Positions 17,901-25,082 of a stretch of 64,000 nt of DNA are shown here, in pieces. A model generated the notes under the pieces. The model was not told where the DNA came from. It saw nothing but the letters and a program-made list of their open reading frames with translations, and made no database searches. The DNA comes from JAVVXB01 sp036651815. Its GTDB lineage: Bacteria; Bacillota; Clostridia; Christensenellales; CAG-138. Each line of letters opens with the position of its first letter. Within the stretch, counting starts at the first letter, position 1. Location: the NCBI GenBank assembly GCA_036651815.1, contig JAVVXB010000001.1, forward strand, positions 1 to 64,000. The letters are read 5' to 3'. Made by a program: the position numbers and the translations under genes.

Positions 17901-19726
17901 GAATAATCAAAGTGAAATCGACAGGCGATGAAAACACGACACCCGTGCAGAGCTTTGAACTAACCAGCAAAAAGCTGCTGCTCTATGTGGGCAATAAGAT
18001 CACGCTGAGCACGATCAACTTTATGCCCGCTAACGCCAACAAGACTGTTAGCTGGAAATCCAGCAACAATGCCTACGTGACCGTGGACGACAATGGCGTT
18101 GTGAGCGTTGTGAAATATCCAACAAACGGCGAAACCATCACCATTACGGCAACGCCGAAGTACCGCACCGATGCCACGGTGGCTGCAAGCTGCGCGGTTA
18201 CCATACAGCAAGTGCCCGTAGACGGCATGATGCTGAATCCAAACGATACTACAATGTACCTTAAGAGCAGCACCACGCTCAGCGTTACCTTGACGCCGAC
18301 CGCTGCTTCTGACAAGACGATTAAATGGGAATCTTCTGACAGCAACATCGTTTCTGTTGATGCAGAAGGCAAGCTCACCGCACAGAAAATTGGGACGGCT
18401 ACCATCAAGGCAACGTCTTCCAATCCGAGCGTTTACAAGACTTGCAGGGTAACCGTCGTCCCATCTGTACTTGCCACCTCGCTGTCACTGAACCGGACAA
18501 GCTCAATGATTGCCCTGAACGAGACCACGACGCTGACAGCGTACATCGCTCCGTCTACGGCCACCACGCAAAACGTCAAGTGGTCCAGCAACAATGAATT
18601 GGTTGCGACTGTCGACGCAAACGGCAAGGTGCGCGGCATCAAAGAGGGCGCGGCAATCATCACTGCCAGCGCAACCGATGGCAGCGGACTGAACGCTTCC
18701 TGCGTGCTATCAGTGAGCAAAATCATCTCCACCGCGGTGATTCTCAGCAAGACCACCTTAGCCTTGAACGAGGATGATGTGGAGCAAATTACCGCGACAG
18801 TATACCCGAGCAACATCACTGTCAAGGGGGTTACATGGAGCAGCTCTAATGAGCGGGTTGCAACCGTTGATGCGGAAGGCGTCATCACTGGTACGGGCGG
18901 TGGCGGTGCGATTATTACGGCCACTGCGGCGGACGGAAGCAGCAAATATGCAGACTGTATCGTTGTGGTTGCAGCAAAGATTCCGGTTATGGGTCTTGCA
19001 TTGAATCTGTCATCGTTCGACCTACTCTATAACGATACCACGGTGCTGAAGGCAACGGTTACGCCTGGCAATGCGACTGCAAAGGTCAAATGGGTGTCCA
19101 GTGATCCGACCATTGCTAGCATCGATGAAAATGGCAGAGTATCGGGTCTCAAGGTTGGCACGGCAAAGATCACCTGCACGGCGGGCGATAAATCGGTTAC
19201 CATCACGGTATCGGTCGTGACCAAAATGTTCTCGGTCGGTACAGTTGTGAACTGTTCACGCAGAGTGAACACACGCTCAAAGGCGAGCGGCGCGTCTGCC
19301 ATGGTTGGCTATGCGTATCTGGGGGATACTTACAAGGTACTGGATAAGTCTGGCAGTTGGTATAAGATTCAGTATAATGCCAGCAAGACGGCCTATATCT
19401 GGGCAAATTATTTGAATGCCCAGGCAACGAATGCGAGCTATGTCTCTTCAGGCGCGGTTGGCACAACAACCCCGGCACCCGGCACGACACCGGCGCCCGG
19501 CGCAACACCAACGCCGACGCCGGCAGTACCCAGTAAGACTGTGACCATCGTCAACTGCACCAACTGCGTCAACGTTCGCTCCGGTGCAGGGACAACATTC
19601 AGCAAGCTCGGCTTGGCGTTCCTTAACGAAGTGTTTGCCTATACCAAGGTGGTAAACGGGTTTTATGAGATCGAGTTTAAGGGTGTGACCGCCTATGTCA
19701 GCGCAAGCTTTGTAAGGGCTAGCTGA
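14942..19726 (+). CDS. Large secreted InlB/BIG2/SH3b multidomain protein
   Basis: ATG at 14942 gives a 1594-residue product with a clear signal peptide (MKRTIALFLSMVFVFMLLPV, cleavage near ALA-AP). Residues about 25-650 are divergent InlB B-repeat-like modules (recurring FSKWSGG, FNTWKV, FNGWLF and AxYxP patterns). A middle region (about 650-1000) holds Ig-like segments. Five BIG2 domains (about 1000-1425) repeat the pattern VKWSSNNELVATVDANGKVRGIKEG followed by ATITA. Two SH3b domains (about 1430-1497 and 1531-1594) flank a TTTPAPGTTPAPGATPTPTP linker. SH3b domains bind peptidoglycan, so wall retention is plausible. No LPxTG-like motif, S-layer homology or membrane anchor ends the protein. 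Role: probably adhesion or surface structure (inferred). Confidence 0.9.
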   Translation: MKRTIALFLSMVFVFMLLPVSALAAPVALTLKGEGLTATANGATISNTNEVEDGTSITVTADNYGGTREVSEWKINATVTTGTPTSITFVMAGATTVQPTFKSKLTVGDGCSYAINGIAQANGTFVTEGTGVTVTIGLPPTGGTFSKWSGGNVDLKTGAFTMPGKAATLTPLYTFGLTAVDTLFFSDAGATTAITTAEQGATVYVKADPSVTNFSRFESADVTLSAPDANNIASFIMPTKGITVKALSKNTVTFTDEPCTVSVDGTDIASPTLVEQGKSVVVTAKALAAAEQKKVISWTLTGASQADIDAAAKTTNPTFTMTDQAATLKATYGWPVAVNNGQTTTTEFYIPGATVALSAPATLNGKKFNTWKVDPVGAGTVAMPTSPTTTFTSATPGAGVTITASYDPQYPVKVIGGTTDKADGYYTKGDSAKLTAAVIDTAGIDKPVWFDKWEIVQGTGKLTAGDEKKPSGAVYTVADDVAGAIIKAQYLYQLTVNNGQAFEDAGRTKSATHFKAGQGVYISPTAPLPGNKPLSYITGWRVVKGSGRIINYNNNDKTAMYVAATDESGAVIEPIYLAFTLTVVNGVMGETTTQTLSIGEGTSLIAADPTGARSFNGWLFSASVDHQAIDTDNPLKISFTMPMHNVTATATYKPLAAPDYQYNGAWVDLKNTEHLYFAKLETFKADALKVIFHKNAQDNPGMLVAVKDIAAQVVVHGTNTSVQNNAGGLTQVGTFDLLITCVVDGKKMAPTIRLENRVTVLDKRAEFTMITKKPNINTYYYGEMISKDGIEVTLKYVDKITGEYFSMGTLAMDQYTLVPQMVKKSGSIYVDENGKTVQTKTDASTGLQYVELAVSYKDPEQDNKEMKFLVADAASIVKICFKDPATKLVLNGSTTSPMDLNADSADANVKWEINLGDVATRRLKATVTGVAAGDEANAIYSWISSDPTVVRLIPTKDPLAYELLPVSSGETTLTVTAKGDGSVIATRIIKVKSTGDENTTPVQSFELTSKKLLLYVGNKITLSTINFMPANANKTVSWKSSNNAYVTVDDNGVVSVVKYPTNGETITITATPKYRTDATVAASCAVTIQQVPVDGMMLNPNDTTMYLKSSTTLSVTLTPTAASDKTIKWESSDSNIVSVDAEGKLTAQKIGTATIKATSSNPSVYKTCRVTVVPSVLATSLSLNRTSSMIALNETTTLTAYIAPSTATTQNVKWSSNNELVATVDANGKVRGIKEGAAIITASATDGSGLNASCVLSVSKIISTAVILSKTTLALNEDDVEQITATVYPSNITVKGVTWSSSNERVATVDAEGVITGTGGGGAIITATAADGSSKYADCIVVVAAKIPVMGLALNLSSFDLLYNDTTVLKATVTPGNATAKVKWVSSDPTIASIDENGRVSGLKVGTAKITCTAGDKSVTITVSVVTKMFSVGTVVNCSRRVNTRSKASGASAMVGYAYLGDTYKVLDKSGSWYKIQYNASKTAYIWANYLNAQATNASYVSSGAVGTTTPAPGTTPAPGATPTPTPAVPSKTVTIVNCTNCVNVRSGAGTTFSKLGLAFLNEVFAYTKVVNGFYEIEFKGVTAYVSASFVRAS

Positions 19727-19748
19727 TTGCAGCAATTGAAAGAAAAAT

Positions 19749-19779
19749 CAAGGGGTTGTCCGGCCTGGGCAACCCCTTG
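19749..19779 (+). terminator. Hairpin after the giant surface-protein gene
   Basis: CAAGGGGTTG (19749-19758) pairs perfectly with CAACCCCTTG (19770-19779). There is no T run, so termination strength is uncertain, but it lies 23 bp after the stop codon. Confidence 0.55.
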
Positions 19780-19879
19780 TCCATTGGAATGGGGAAGATG
19801 CTGCGTTTAGATGTGTCGAATATGCAAACAAATACAGCCTCGAATTGACTGCGCAACCGTGCAGCAGTAAAATAGTACC

Positions 19880-20695
19880 ATGCAAAGAACTGGGAAACGA
19901 AAGCGCATCAGCAAACTGAAGCGACTCATAGTAGGGATTGACGGCATGCTGGTAATCGCCGTTGTTGTTATGCTTGTGGTTTTGGTAGCTAAGCTTTTGA
20001 GTGATGGGACTCAACCAGCAAATATGGATGCCGTACAGTCCATAGAAAATGAGCATACGGTTCAAACAAATACTGATAACGAAACGGCCGATTCCGTTTC
20101 GGGGATCACAACAACGCAGACCGGCGCCAACGGCAACATTGACTTTGCAACGCTGACGGCTAAGGGGAAACCGATTGTTGGCTGGTTATATGGGGCGGGT
20201 ACGACAATCGATGGTCCTGTGGTTCAGGGCGAGGACAACGAATTCTATATGGCGCACAACGCCGACGGAAAGAAGAACAAGAATGGCGCACTTTATCTGG
20301 ACTGCCGTAACAGCACGGCGTTTGCAGACGGGCAGATCATGATCTACGGAAACCCGATGCAGGATGGTGCAATGTTTGGCGCTTTGGGTTCTTATCGTGA
20401 TCCCGATTATTATGCACAGCATCCGTTTTTGATCTTGTATACGCCCGAAAAAAGCTATCGAATCGATGTTTTTGCAGCTCATACCGCATCGCCCGCAATG
20501 GGCAATTATCCAATCTGGTTTGAATCCGATACGGCTCGTGATGCGTATCTGAACGAGGTGCGAACAAAGTCACTGATTCAGTCGGATATGGTGATTGCGC
20601 AGAATGCAACATTGATTTCACTTGTGACCAGCTCAGACTTTGACGCGGGTGATGACGCACGTTTTGTGGTTCATGGCGTGCTGACTGAGAAATGA
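19880..20695 (+). CDS. Class B sortase homologue lacking catalytic His and Cys
   Basis: The 271-residue product has a basic N-terminus, one transmembrane helix (about 20-40), an Asn/Thr linker and a sortase beta-barrel (about 88-268). Class B landmarks are present: PIVGWLYGAGTTIDGPVVQG, EFYMAHNADGKKNKNGALYLD and GAMFGAL. The canonical YGHxM is YGNPM here (Asn158 for the catalytic His), and the canonical L-S-T-C is L-V-T-S (Ser251 for the catalytic Cys). The Arg is kept (Arg261, DARFVVHGVL). Each change needs one base. Transpeptidation therefore should not be possible by the known mechanism. The gene is intact and follows the giant surface-protein gene, so it may be a non-catalytic binding protein or a gene in early decay. 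Confidence 0.85.
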   Translation: MQRTGKRKRISKLKRLIVGIDGMLVIAVVVMLVVLVAKLLSDGTQPANMDAVQSIENEHTVQTNTDNETADSVSGITTTQTGANGNIDFATLTAKGKPIVGWLYGAGTTIDGPVVQGEDNEFYMAHNADGKKNKNGALYLDCRNSTAFADGQIMIYGNPMQDGAMFGALGSYRDPDYYAQHPFLILYTPEKSYRIDVFAAHTASPAMGNYPIWFESDTARDAYLNEVRTKSLIQSDMVIAQNATLISLVTSSDFDAGDDARFVVHGVLTEK

Positions 20696-20719
20696 AAAGC
20701 GCGCTATCGACTCAGAAAA

Positions 20720-20945
20720 GATCGCTTGATCAATGCGTGGCGATTATTTGAAAACAGATCGTTTTCGTCTGCCGAAATGTTAATTTTCGCCGGGCATAAC
20801 TATTTTAGACCACGATACACGCATCACGGCTATCTGAACGTGCGGAGAATATGCCTAAATTGGGCGATCCGCTTTGGCGGACAATCTGCTGATGCTGAAA
20901 TCAACGAGGCAAGCAGTGCATACCTTTACAATCCCGGACCGATTT
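20720..20945 (+). pseudogene. Possible sortase remnant
   Basis: A frame starting near 20726 encodes LIFAGHNYFRPRY, resembling the AGHNY motif around the catalytic His of several sortase classes; about 30 codons later a different frame encodes MPKLGDPLW, resembling the L-x-x-GD segment that follows in sortases. No single frame carries both, and no catalytic Cys region is seen. This is a weak call based on two short motifs beside a full-length sortase homologue. Confidence 0.22.
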
Positions 20946-20952
20946 GACAGAG

Positions 20953-20978
20953 AGAGGCTGTCCAGAAATGGGCAGCCT
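20953..20978 (+). terminator. Hairpin after the sortase region
   Basis: GAGGCTG and CAGCCTT regions pair around a short loop (AGGCTG/CAGCCT), followed by GTTT. It is a modest intrinsic-terminator candidate. Confidence 0.45.
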
Positions 20979-21045
20979 TGTTTAAGCGAAAAAACGGGAT
21001 AGGCGCTTCAGTTGCTCCGCATTATTGCGTTGAGCACATTGCGCG

Positions 21046-21074
21046 TTGAAAAAAATACTGCGGTATGCTATGGT
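21046..21074 (+). promoter_or_regulatory. Candidate promoter of glutamine synthetase
   Basis: TTGAAA (21046-21051), a 17-base spacer and TATGGT (21069-21074), located 53 bp before the start codon. No GlnR-type operator was recognised. Confidence 0.5.
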
Positions 21075-21127
21075 ATAACCAATTATGAATGTTCGTATTT
21101 TATGGGATATATGGGAGAGAGACTAAT

Positions 21128-23248
21128 ATGTTGACGCTACAAGAGACGATGCCGTATGGTAATTTTGGGGCGGATGTGTTTTCCGACGAAGTGATGCGGC
21201 AGCGTCTGAATGCGGAAACTTATGCGGCACTCCGGAATATTATTGATGAAGCCGGCACGCTAACGTTTGATTTGGCTGGCGTTGTTGCGAAGGCGATGAT
21301 GGAATGGGCACTTGAAAAAGGAGCGACCCATTACACGCACTGGTTTCAGCCGATGACCGGCGCAACCGCAGAGAAACGGGATACGTTTCTGGAGCATTCC
21401 GCACTGGATAAAACGCCGATTTTATCGTTTTCCGCCAAAGCGCTAATCAAGGGTGAGGCGGATGGATCGTCGTTTCCTACGGGGGGATTGCGGCTGACGT
21501 TTGAAGCGCGCGGCTATACCACGTGGGACTGCACAAGTCCGGCATTTATCAAGCGCGATGCAAACGGCTCCTGCTGCCTTTGCATTCCAACTGCTTTCTG
21601 TTCGTTCTCTGGTGAAGCACTGGACGAAAAAACGCCGCTGCTACGTTCGATGGACGCGATTAATAAGCAGGCGGTTCGTGTGCTGCGGCTACTGGGTGAA
21701 GATGTTAAGCGTGTAAAGCCCACCGTGGGCGCGGAACAGGAGTATTTTCTTGTTGAAAAAGGTTCTTTTCGAAAACGAAAGGACCTTGCTTATACAGGCC
21801 GGACGCTGTTTGGCACGATTCCCGCCAAGGGGCAGGAGCTTTCCGATCAATACTATGCAGCTACGCCGGAACGTGTGATTGCGTTTATGAAGGATCTGAA
21901 CGAGGCACTCTGGCGCATGGGCGTGCCCTGCAAAACGGAGCATAACGAAGCAGCCCCTTCCCAATATGAGCTGGCGCCAGTGTTTGAATCGGCCAATGTG
22001 GCGGTTGATCACAATCAACTGGTTATGGAGATGATGCGGCGCTTGGCTGAGCGGCATGGCATGACCTGCCTGCTGCATGAAAAACCATTTGAAAATGTAA
22101 ACGGAAGCGGTAAGCATAACAACTGGTCACTCGTGACCGATGATGGACGCAATTTGTTTAAGCCGGGCAAGGATGAAAGCAGCAACCGCATTTTCTTTAC
22201 ATTTTTATTGGCTACTATTGCGGCGGTGGATGAATATGCAGGAATGCTGCGGCTGAGCTGTGCAAGCATTGGCAATGAAAACCGTCTTGGCGGTCATGAG
22301 GCACCCACGCCCATCATTTCCATATTTACCGGAGAACTCCTGCAAAAAGAACTGGGTCAGCTGGCCGAGGGCAGCGGAATGGTACCACACAAGAAAGAAA
22401 TGATGAATATTGGCGTTTCCACAATGGCGACGTTGCTCAAGGACGATACCGACCGCAATCGCACTTCGCCGTTCGCTTTTACCGGCAACAAATTTGAGTT
22501 TCGCATGGTGGGATCGTCTCAGTCTCTGGGCATGCCCAATACCGTGCTCAATACCATTGTGGCGGAGAGCCTCATGCGCATTGCCGATCAACTGGAGAAG
22601 ACGGCTGATGTCGATAAGGCGTGGCCAAAGCTGATGAGCGAGCTGTATAGAGAACATGGACACATCATTTTCAATGGGAATAATTATGATCCTGCCTGGG
22701 CAGTTGAGGCCAAGCGACGTGGATTACAGAACATTGACAATACCGTGGATGCCATCTTGATATCCCGGGAGAAGACGGTTCGGTCGGTGTTTTCGCGCCA
22801 TGGTGTTATGACGGAAGGCGAGTTGGCGGCCCGCACGGAAATTGCGCTGAAAAACTATGCAACCTCGGCCCGCATTGAGGCAACTACCATGCTGAAGATG
22901 GTTCGGCAGAGCATTATGCCCGCCATCATGGGGTATGCGGAGGAACTGGTGGATACCGTTTACAAGGCCTCCCAGTGCTTGGTTGCTGTACCTGCCCAGA
23001 CGGCGATGCTCAACGACGTCAATAAAAAGCTCAACGAGTGCCGGATTGCCTCGGATATGCTGGATGCTGCGTTAAGCAAAATGCCGGGGAGCGACTGTGC
23101 ACTGGAGGCGGCAACGGCGTTTCGAGACAGCGTAAAACCCCGGATGGTGAAGCTGCGGAACATTGTGGACAAATTGGAATGTATCGTCGGCAAACGTTTT
23201 TGGCCGTTACCATCCTATGGGGAGATGCTCTTTAAAATCGAATCTTAA
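21128..23248 (+). CDS. glnN: Type III glutamine synthetase (GSIII)
   Basis: The 706-residue product has the size of GSIII dodecamers (about 700-730), far longer than GSI or GSII. ATG at 21128 lies behind GGGAGAGAG; an upstream in-frame start at 21089 would overlap the promoter. Recognisable parts are the GSIII opening MPYGNFGADVFSDEVM, THYTHWFQPMTG, the metal-binding GAEQEYFLVEKG (about residue 200), NEAAPSQYELAPVFE, VNGSGKHNNWSL (ATP and glutamate site) and NRTSPFAFTGNKFEFRMVGS. It condenses ammonium with glutamate using ATP, the main nitrogen-assimilation step. GSIII is frequent in Clostridia and Bacteroides. The gene appears monocistronic, with uridine kinase 90 bp downstream. Confidence 0.95.
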   Translation: MLTLQETMPYGNFGADVFSDEVMRQRLNAETYAALRNIIDEAGTLTFDLAGVVAKAMMEWALEKGATHYTHWFQPMTGATAEKRDTFLEHSALDKTPILSFSAKALIKGEADGSSFPTGGLRLTFEARGYTTWDCTSPAFIKRDANGSCCLCIPTAFCSFSGEALDEKTPLLRSMDAINKQAVRVLRLLGEDVKRVKPTVGAEQEYFLVEKGSFRKRKDLAYTGRTLFGTIPAKGQELSDQYYAATPERVIAFMKDLNEALWRMGVPCKTEHNEAAPSQYELAPVFESANVAVDHNQLVMEMMRRLAERHGMTCLLHEKPFENVNGSGKHNNWSLVTDDGRNLFKPGKDESSNRIFFTFLLATIAAVDEYAGMLRLSCASIGNENRLGGHEAPTPIISIFTGELLQKELGQLAEGSGMVPHKKEMMNIGVSTMATLLKDDTDRNRTSPFAFTGNKFEFRMVGSSQSLGMPNTVLNTIVAESLMRIADQLEKTADVDKAWPKLMSELYREHGHIIFNGNNYDPAWAVEAKRRGLQNIDNTVDAILISREKTVRSVFSRHGVMTEGELAARTEIALKNYATSARIEATTMLKMVRQSIMPAIMGYAEELVDTVYKASQCLVAVPAQTAMLNDVNKKLNECRIASDMLDAALSKMPGSDCALEAATAFRDSVKPRMVKLRNIVDKLECIVGKRFWPLPSYGEMLFKIES

Positions 23249-23338
23249 AGCAGACACCATTGACATTCGGCTGATGCAAAGGGAAGCGCATACAAATGGC
23301 TACTGTTAGCGATTGGGTAGCATAGAGGGAGGATCAGT

Positions 23339-24022
23339 ATGATCATCGTCGGGATTTGCGGCGCAAGCGGCAGTGGAAAAAGTACGCTGGCAAAGCGTAT
23401 TAAAGATTCGCTTGCGTGCAGTTGCACCATCGTTGGACAAGATTGCTATTACAAGAGCTTTCCGGATATTGCTTTTGAGGAACGCGTCAAGCTGAACTAT
23501 GACGAACCTTCCATCTTCAGCATTGACGAAATGCTCGCGGATGTGCAGACGCTGGCTCGTGGAGAGTCCATCCCTACCAAGGGCTACGATTATGCAAAGC
23601 ATTTGCGCGCAGATCAACCAGATCTTCCTATCGAACCGCCGGAGGTATTGATACTGGAGGGAATCCACATGTTCTACGACAAGCGCCTGTGCGATATGAT
23701 GGCGCTCAAGGTTTACCTGCATGTGGATGTCGATATTTGTCTGCTGCGCCGCATTAAGCGTGATATCAAGGTGCGCGGGCGCACGATTGACAACATCGCA
23801 ACCCAATATGTAGATACTGTGAAGCCAATGTATGAGAAGTACATTGCGGATTATATCAACGATGCGGATTTTGCGGTGATGCGCGGAGGAAAGAACCGTA
23901 TGGCCATTGACGCAATCAGCGCATATCTCACCACCAAGGTACTTGCCGAGCGATTCGATGATGATGATAAACAGTCAGATGACGTATCGTCTATCGAACG
24001 AATTGATCTAATCGACGCTTGA
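23339..24022 (+). CDS. udk: Uridine kinase
   Basis: The 227-residue product starts 6-8 bases after GGGAGGA. A P-loop GASGSGKST (residues 8-16) is followed by VGQDCYYKSF, where the Asp is the expected phosphoacceptor-activating residue, and by DEPSIFSID, LILEGIHMFYD (Walker B-like) and RRIKRDIKVRGRTIDNI (lid Arg cluster). It phosphorylates uridine and cytidine in pyrimidine salvage. It could also be a related phosphoribulokinase/uridine-kinase family member, but the length and motifs fit Udk. The C-terminal 20 residues are an acidic tail. The next gene begins 14 bp downstream, so they are probably co-transcribed. Confidence 0.88.
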   Translation: MIIVGICGASGSGKSTLAKRIKDSLACSCTIVGQDCYYKSFPDIAFEERVKLNYDEPSIFSIDEMLADVQTLARGESIPTKGYDYAKHLRADQPDLPIEPPEVLILEGIHMFYDKRLCDMMALKVYLHVDVDICLLRRIKRDIKVRGRTIDNIATQYVDTVKPMYEKYIADYINDADFAVMRGGKNRMAIDAISAYLTTKVLAERFDDDDKQSDDVSSIERIDLIDA

Positions 24023-24036
24023 GGAGGGAAATGGAT

Positions 24037-24507
24037 ATGGAGCATCCGAATGATCAGAATGCATATTATGATGCTGAAAAACGGCTGACTCGTAGCCACT
24101 GTGAGCGAAGCGGTGGCGGCCGACTTGCCGCATACTGGCTACTGATGTTGCTGCTCAACGTCCTGCTGGCCATCTTTGCGCTATACACACTGGGCGAGAG
24201 CATGCAGTTTGACTGGACGTTCCTGTCAACGGGCACCTCCCGTTCAATTGCGGAGACGGTATTTCAACTGTTGCTGGTCTTTTCCCCATTGATCCTCACA
24301 CTGCTACTCAACCGACTGCTGTTTCGCGTCCTTCGCGGACATCGACGGTTTCCCCGTGGGACGGGTATTGCTGCATTTTTTGCGGTGCTTGTGATGCAGG
24401 CGGTTAGCATCTATCTAATCATTCGCTTTGGCATGACGGACGGTTTGAACGGTATTTCTATGGACGGCATTTTTTTCGCGGACAGCATTTCTTCGCTGCT
24501 ACCATAA
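24037..24507 (+). CDS. Small membrane protein, three helices, unknown function
   Basis: Of several in-frame starts, ATG at 24037 is best spaced (9 bases) from GAGGAGG; ATG at 24031 is possible. The 156-residue product has a polar, Tyr/Asn-rich N-terminus (about 1-30), then hydrophobic helices at about 32-55, 78-102 and 112-140, and an extracytoplasmic loop QFDWTFLSTGTS. I do not recognise a family. It follows udk closely and is probably in the same transcript. No catalytic motif is visible. Confidence 0.6.
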   Translation: MEHPNDQNAYYDAEKRLTRSHCERSGGGRLAAYWLLMLLLNVLLAIFALYTLGESMQFDWTFLSTGTSRSIAETVFQLLLVFSPLILTLLLNRLLFRVLRGHRRFPRGTGIAAFFAVLVMQAVSIYLIIRFGMTDGLNGISMDGIFFADSISSLLP

Positions 24508-25007
24508 GGCCAGGGCAAACAGACTTAGGCGATTGGTTGGGGAGAAAGGCATGGCTCCGTGGAGAAATGTATGGTTTCCAAAAGATGGACATTGTCGCTG
24601 ACCGCGCCACTGATCGTGATGCGTATGAGTCTCTAGAGTACAACAATAAATAGAGGGCAACAATACAGAAAAAGTTGATTCGCTCCAGCGGTGTCGAATG
24701 ATGGGCTGGATTGATTTGAATATGCCAAAATTTACGAGGTTCAGAGACGTGGACCGTCGCAGTATCATCTTTTACTAGGGATAGGGCCGGGGCCGGTTAC
24801 GGTATCGCTGTGAGCGGAGGCGATACGACCAAGATGCCTTGCACAGGTGCTTGCGGACGGGCTGCAGACCCGGAGGCGAGGCGGGACACGTATCCCAAAT
24901 GCCGTGGATAGGCGCGTGTGGACGAGCACAGGTCAAAACAATCAATTGGCGGGGCAACGTGTATTTTAAAAAGATGCGCGCACGGCAGACGCAGGTCTAA
25001 ACTGTGA
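24508..25007. other. Gene-free 500 bp upstream of feoAB
   Basis: Stop codons break every frame and no motif is recognised. The segment 24780-24960 is more GC-rich than its flanks and may be eroded coding sequence or an insertion remnant, but nothing supports a specific call. Confidence 0.35.
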
Positions 25008-25036
25008 TTGACAACATAGAGTTGCATCGATATAAT
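25008..25036 (+). promoter_or_regulatory. Consensus promoter of feoAB
   Basis: TTGACA (25008-25013), a spacer of exactly 17 bases and TATAAT (25031-25036) form a perfect sigma-A consensus, 47 bp before the start codon. It would be very strong unless repressed. Confidence 0.9.
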
Positions 25037-25043
25037 AGCATAA

Positions 25044-25063
25044 GTTAGCATAGGCTAACCTAA
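25044..25063 (+). promoter_or_regulatory. DtxR/IdeR-like iron-repressor operator
   Basis: TTAGCATAGGCTAACCTAA (25045-25063) matches the DtxR/IdeR box TTAGGTTAGSCTAACCTAA at 17 of 19 positions. The core is also a perfect inverted repeat, GTTAGC-ATAG-GCTAAC (25044-25059). It lies 7 bases after the -10 element and so covers the transcription start, where a bound repressor would block initiation. The binding protein is not encoded in the window. Confidence 0.8.
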
Positions 25064-25082
25064 TTTGAATGACGAGGTTTTT

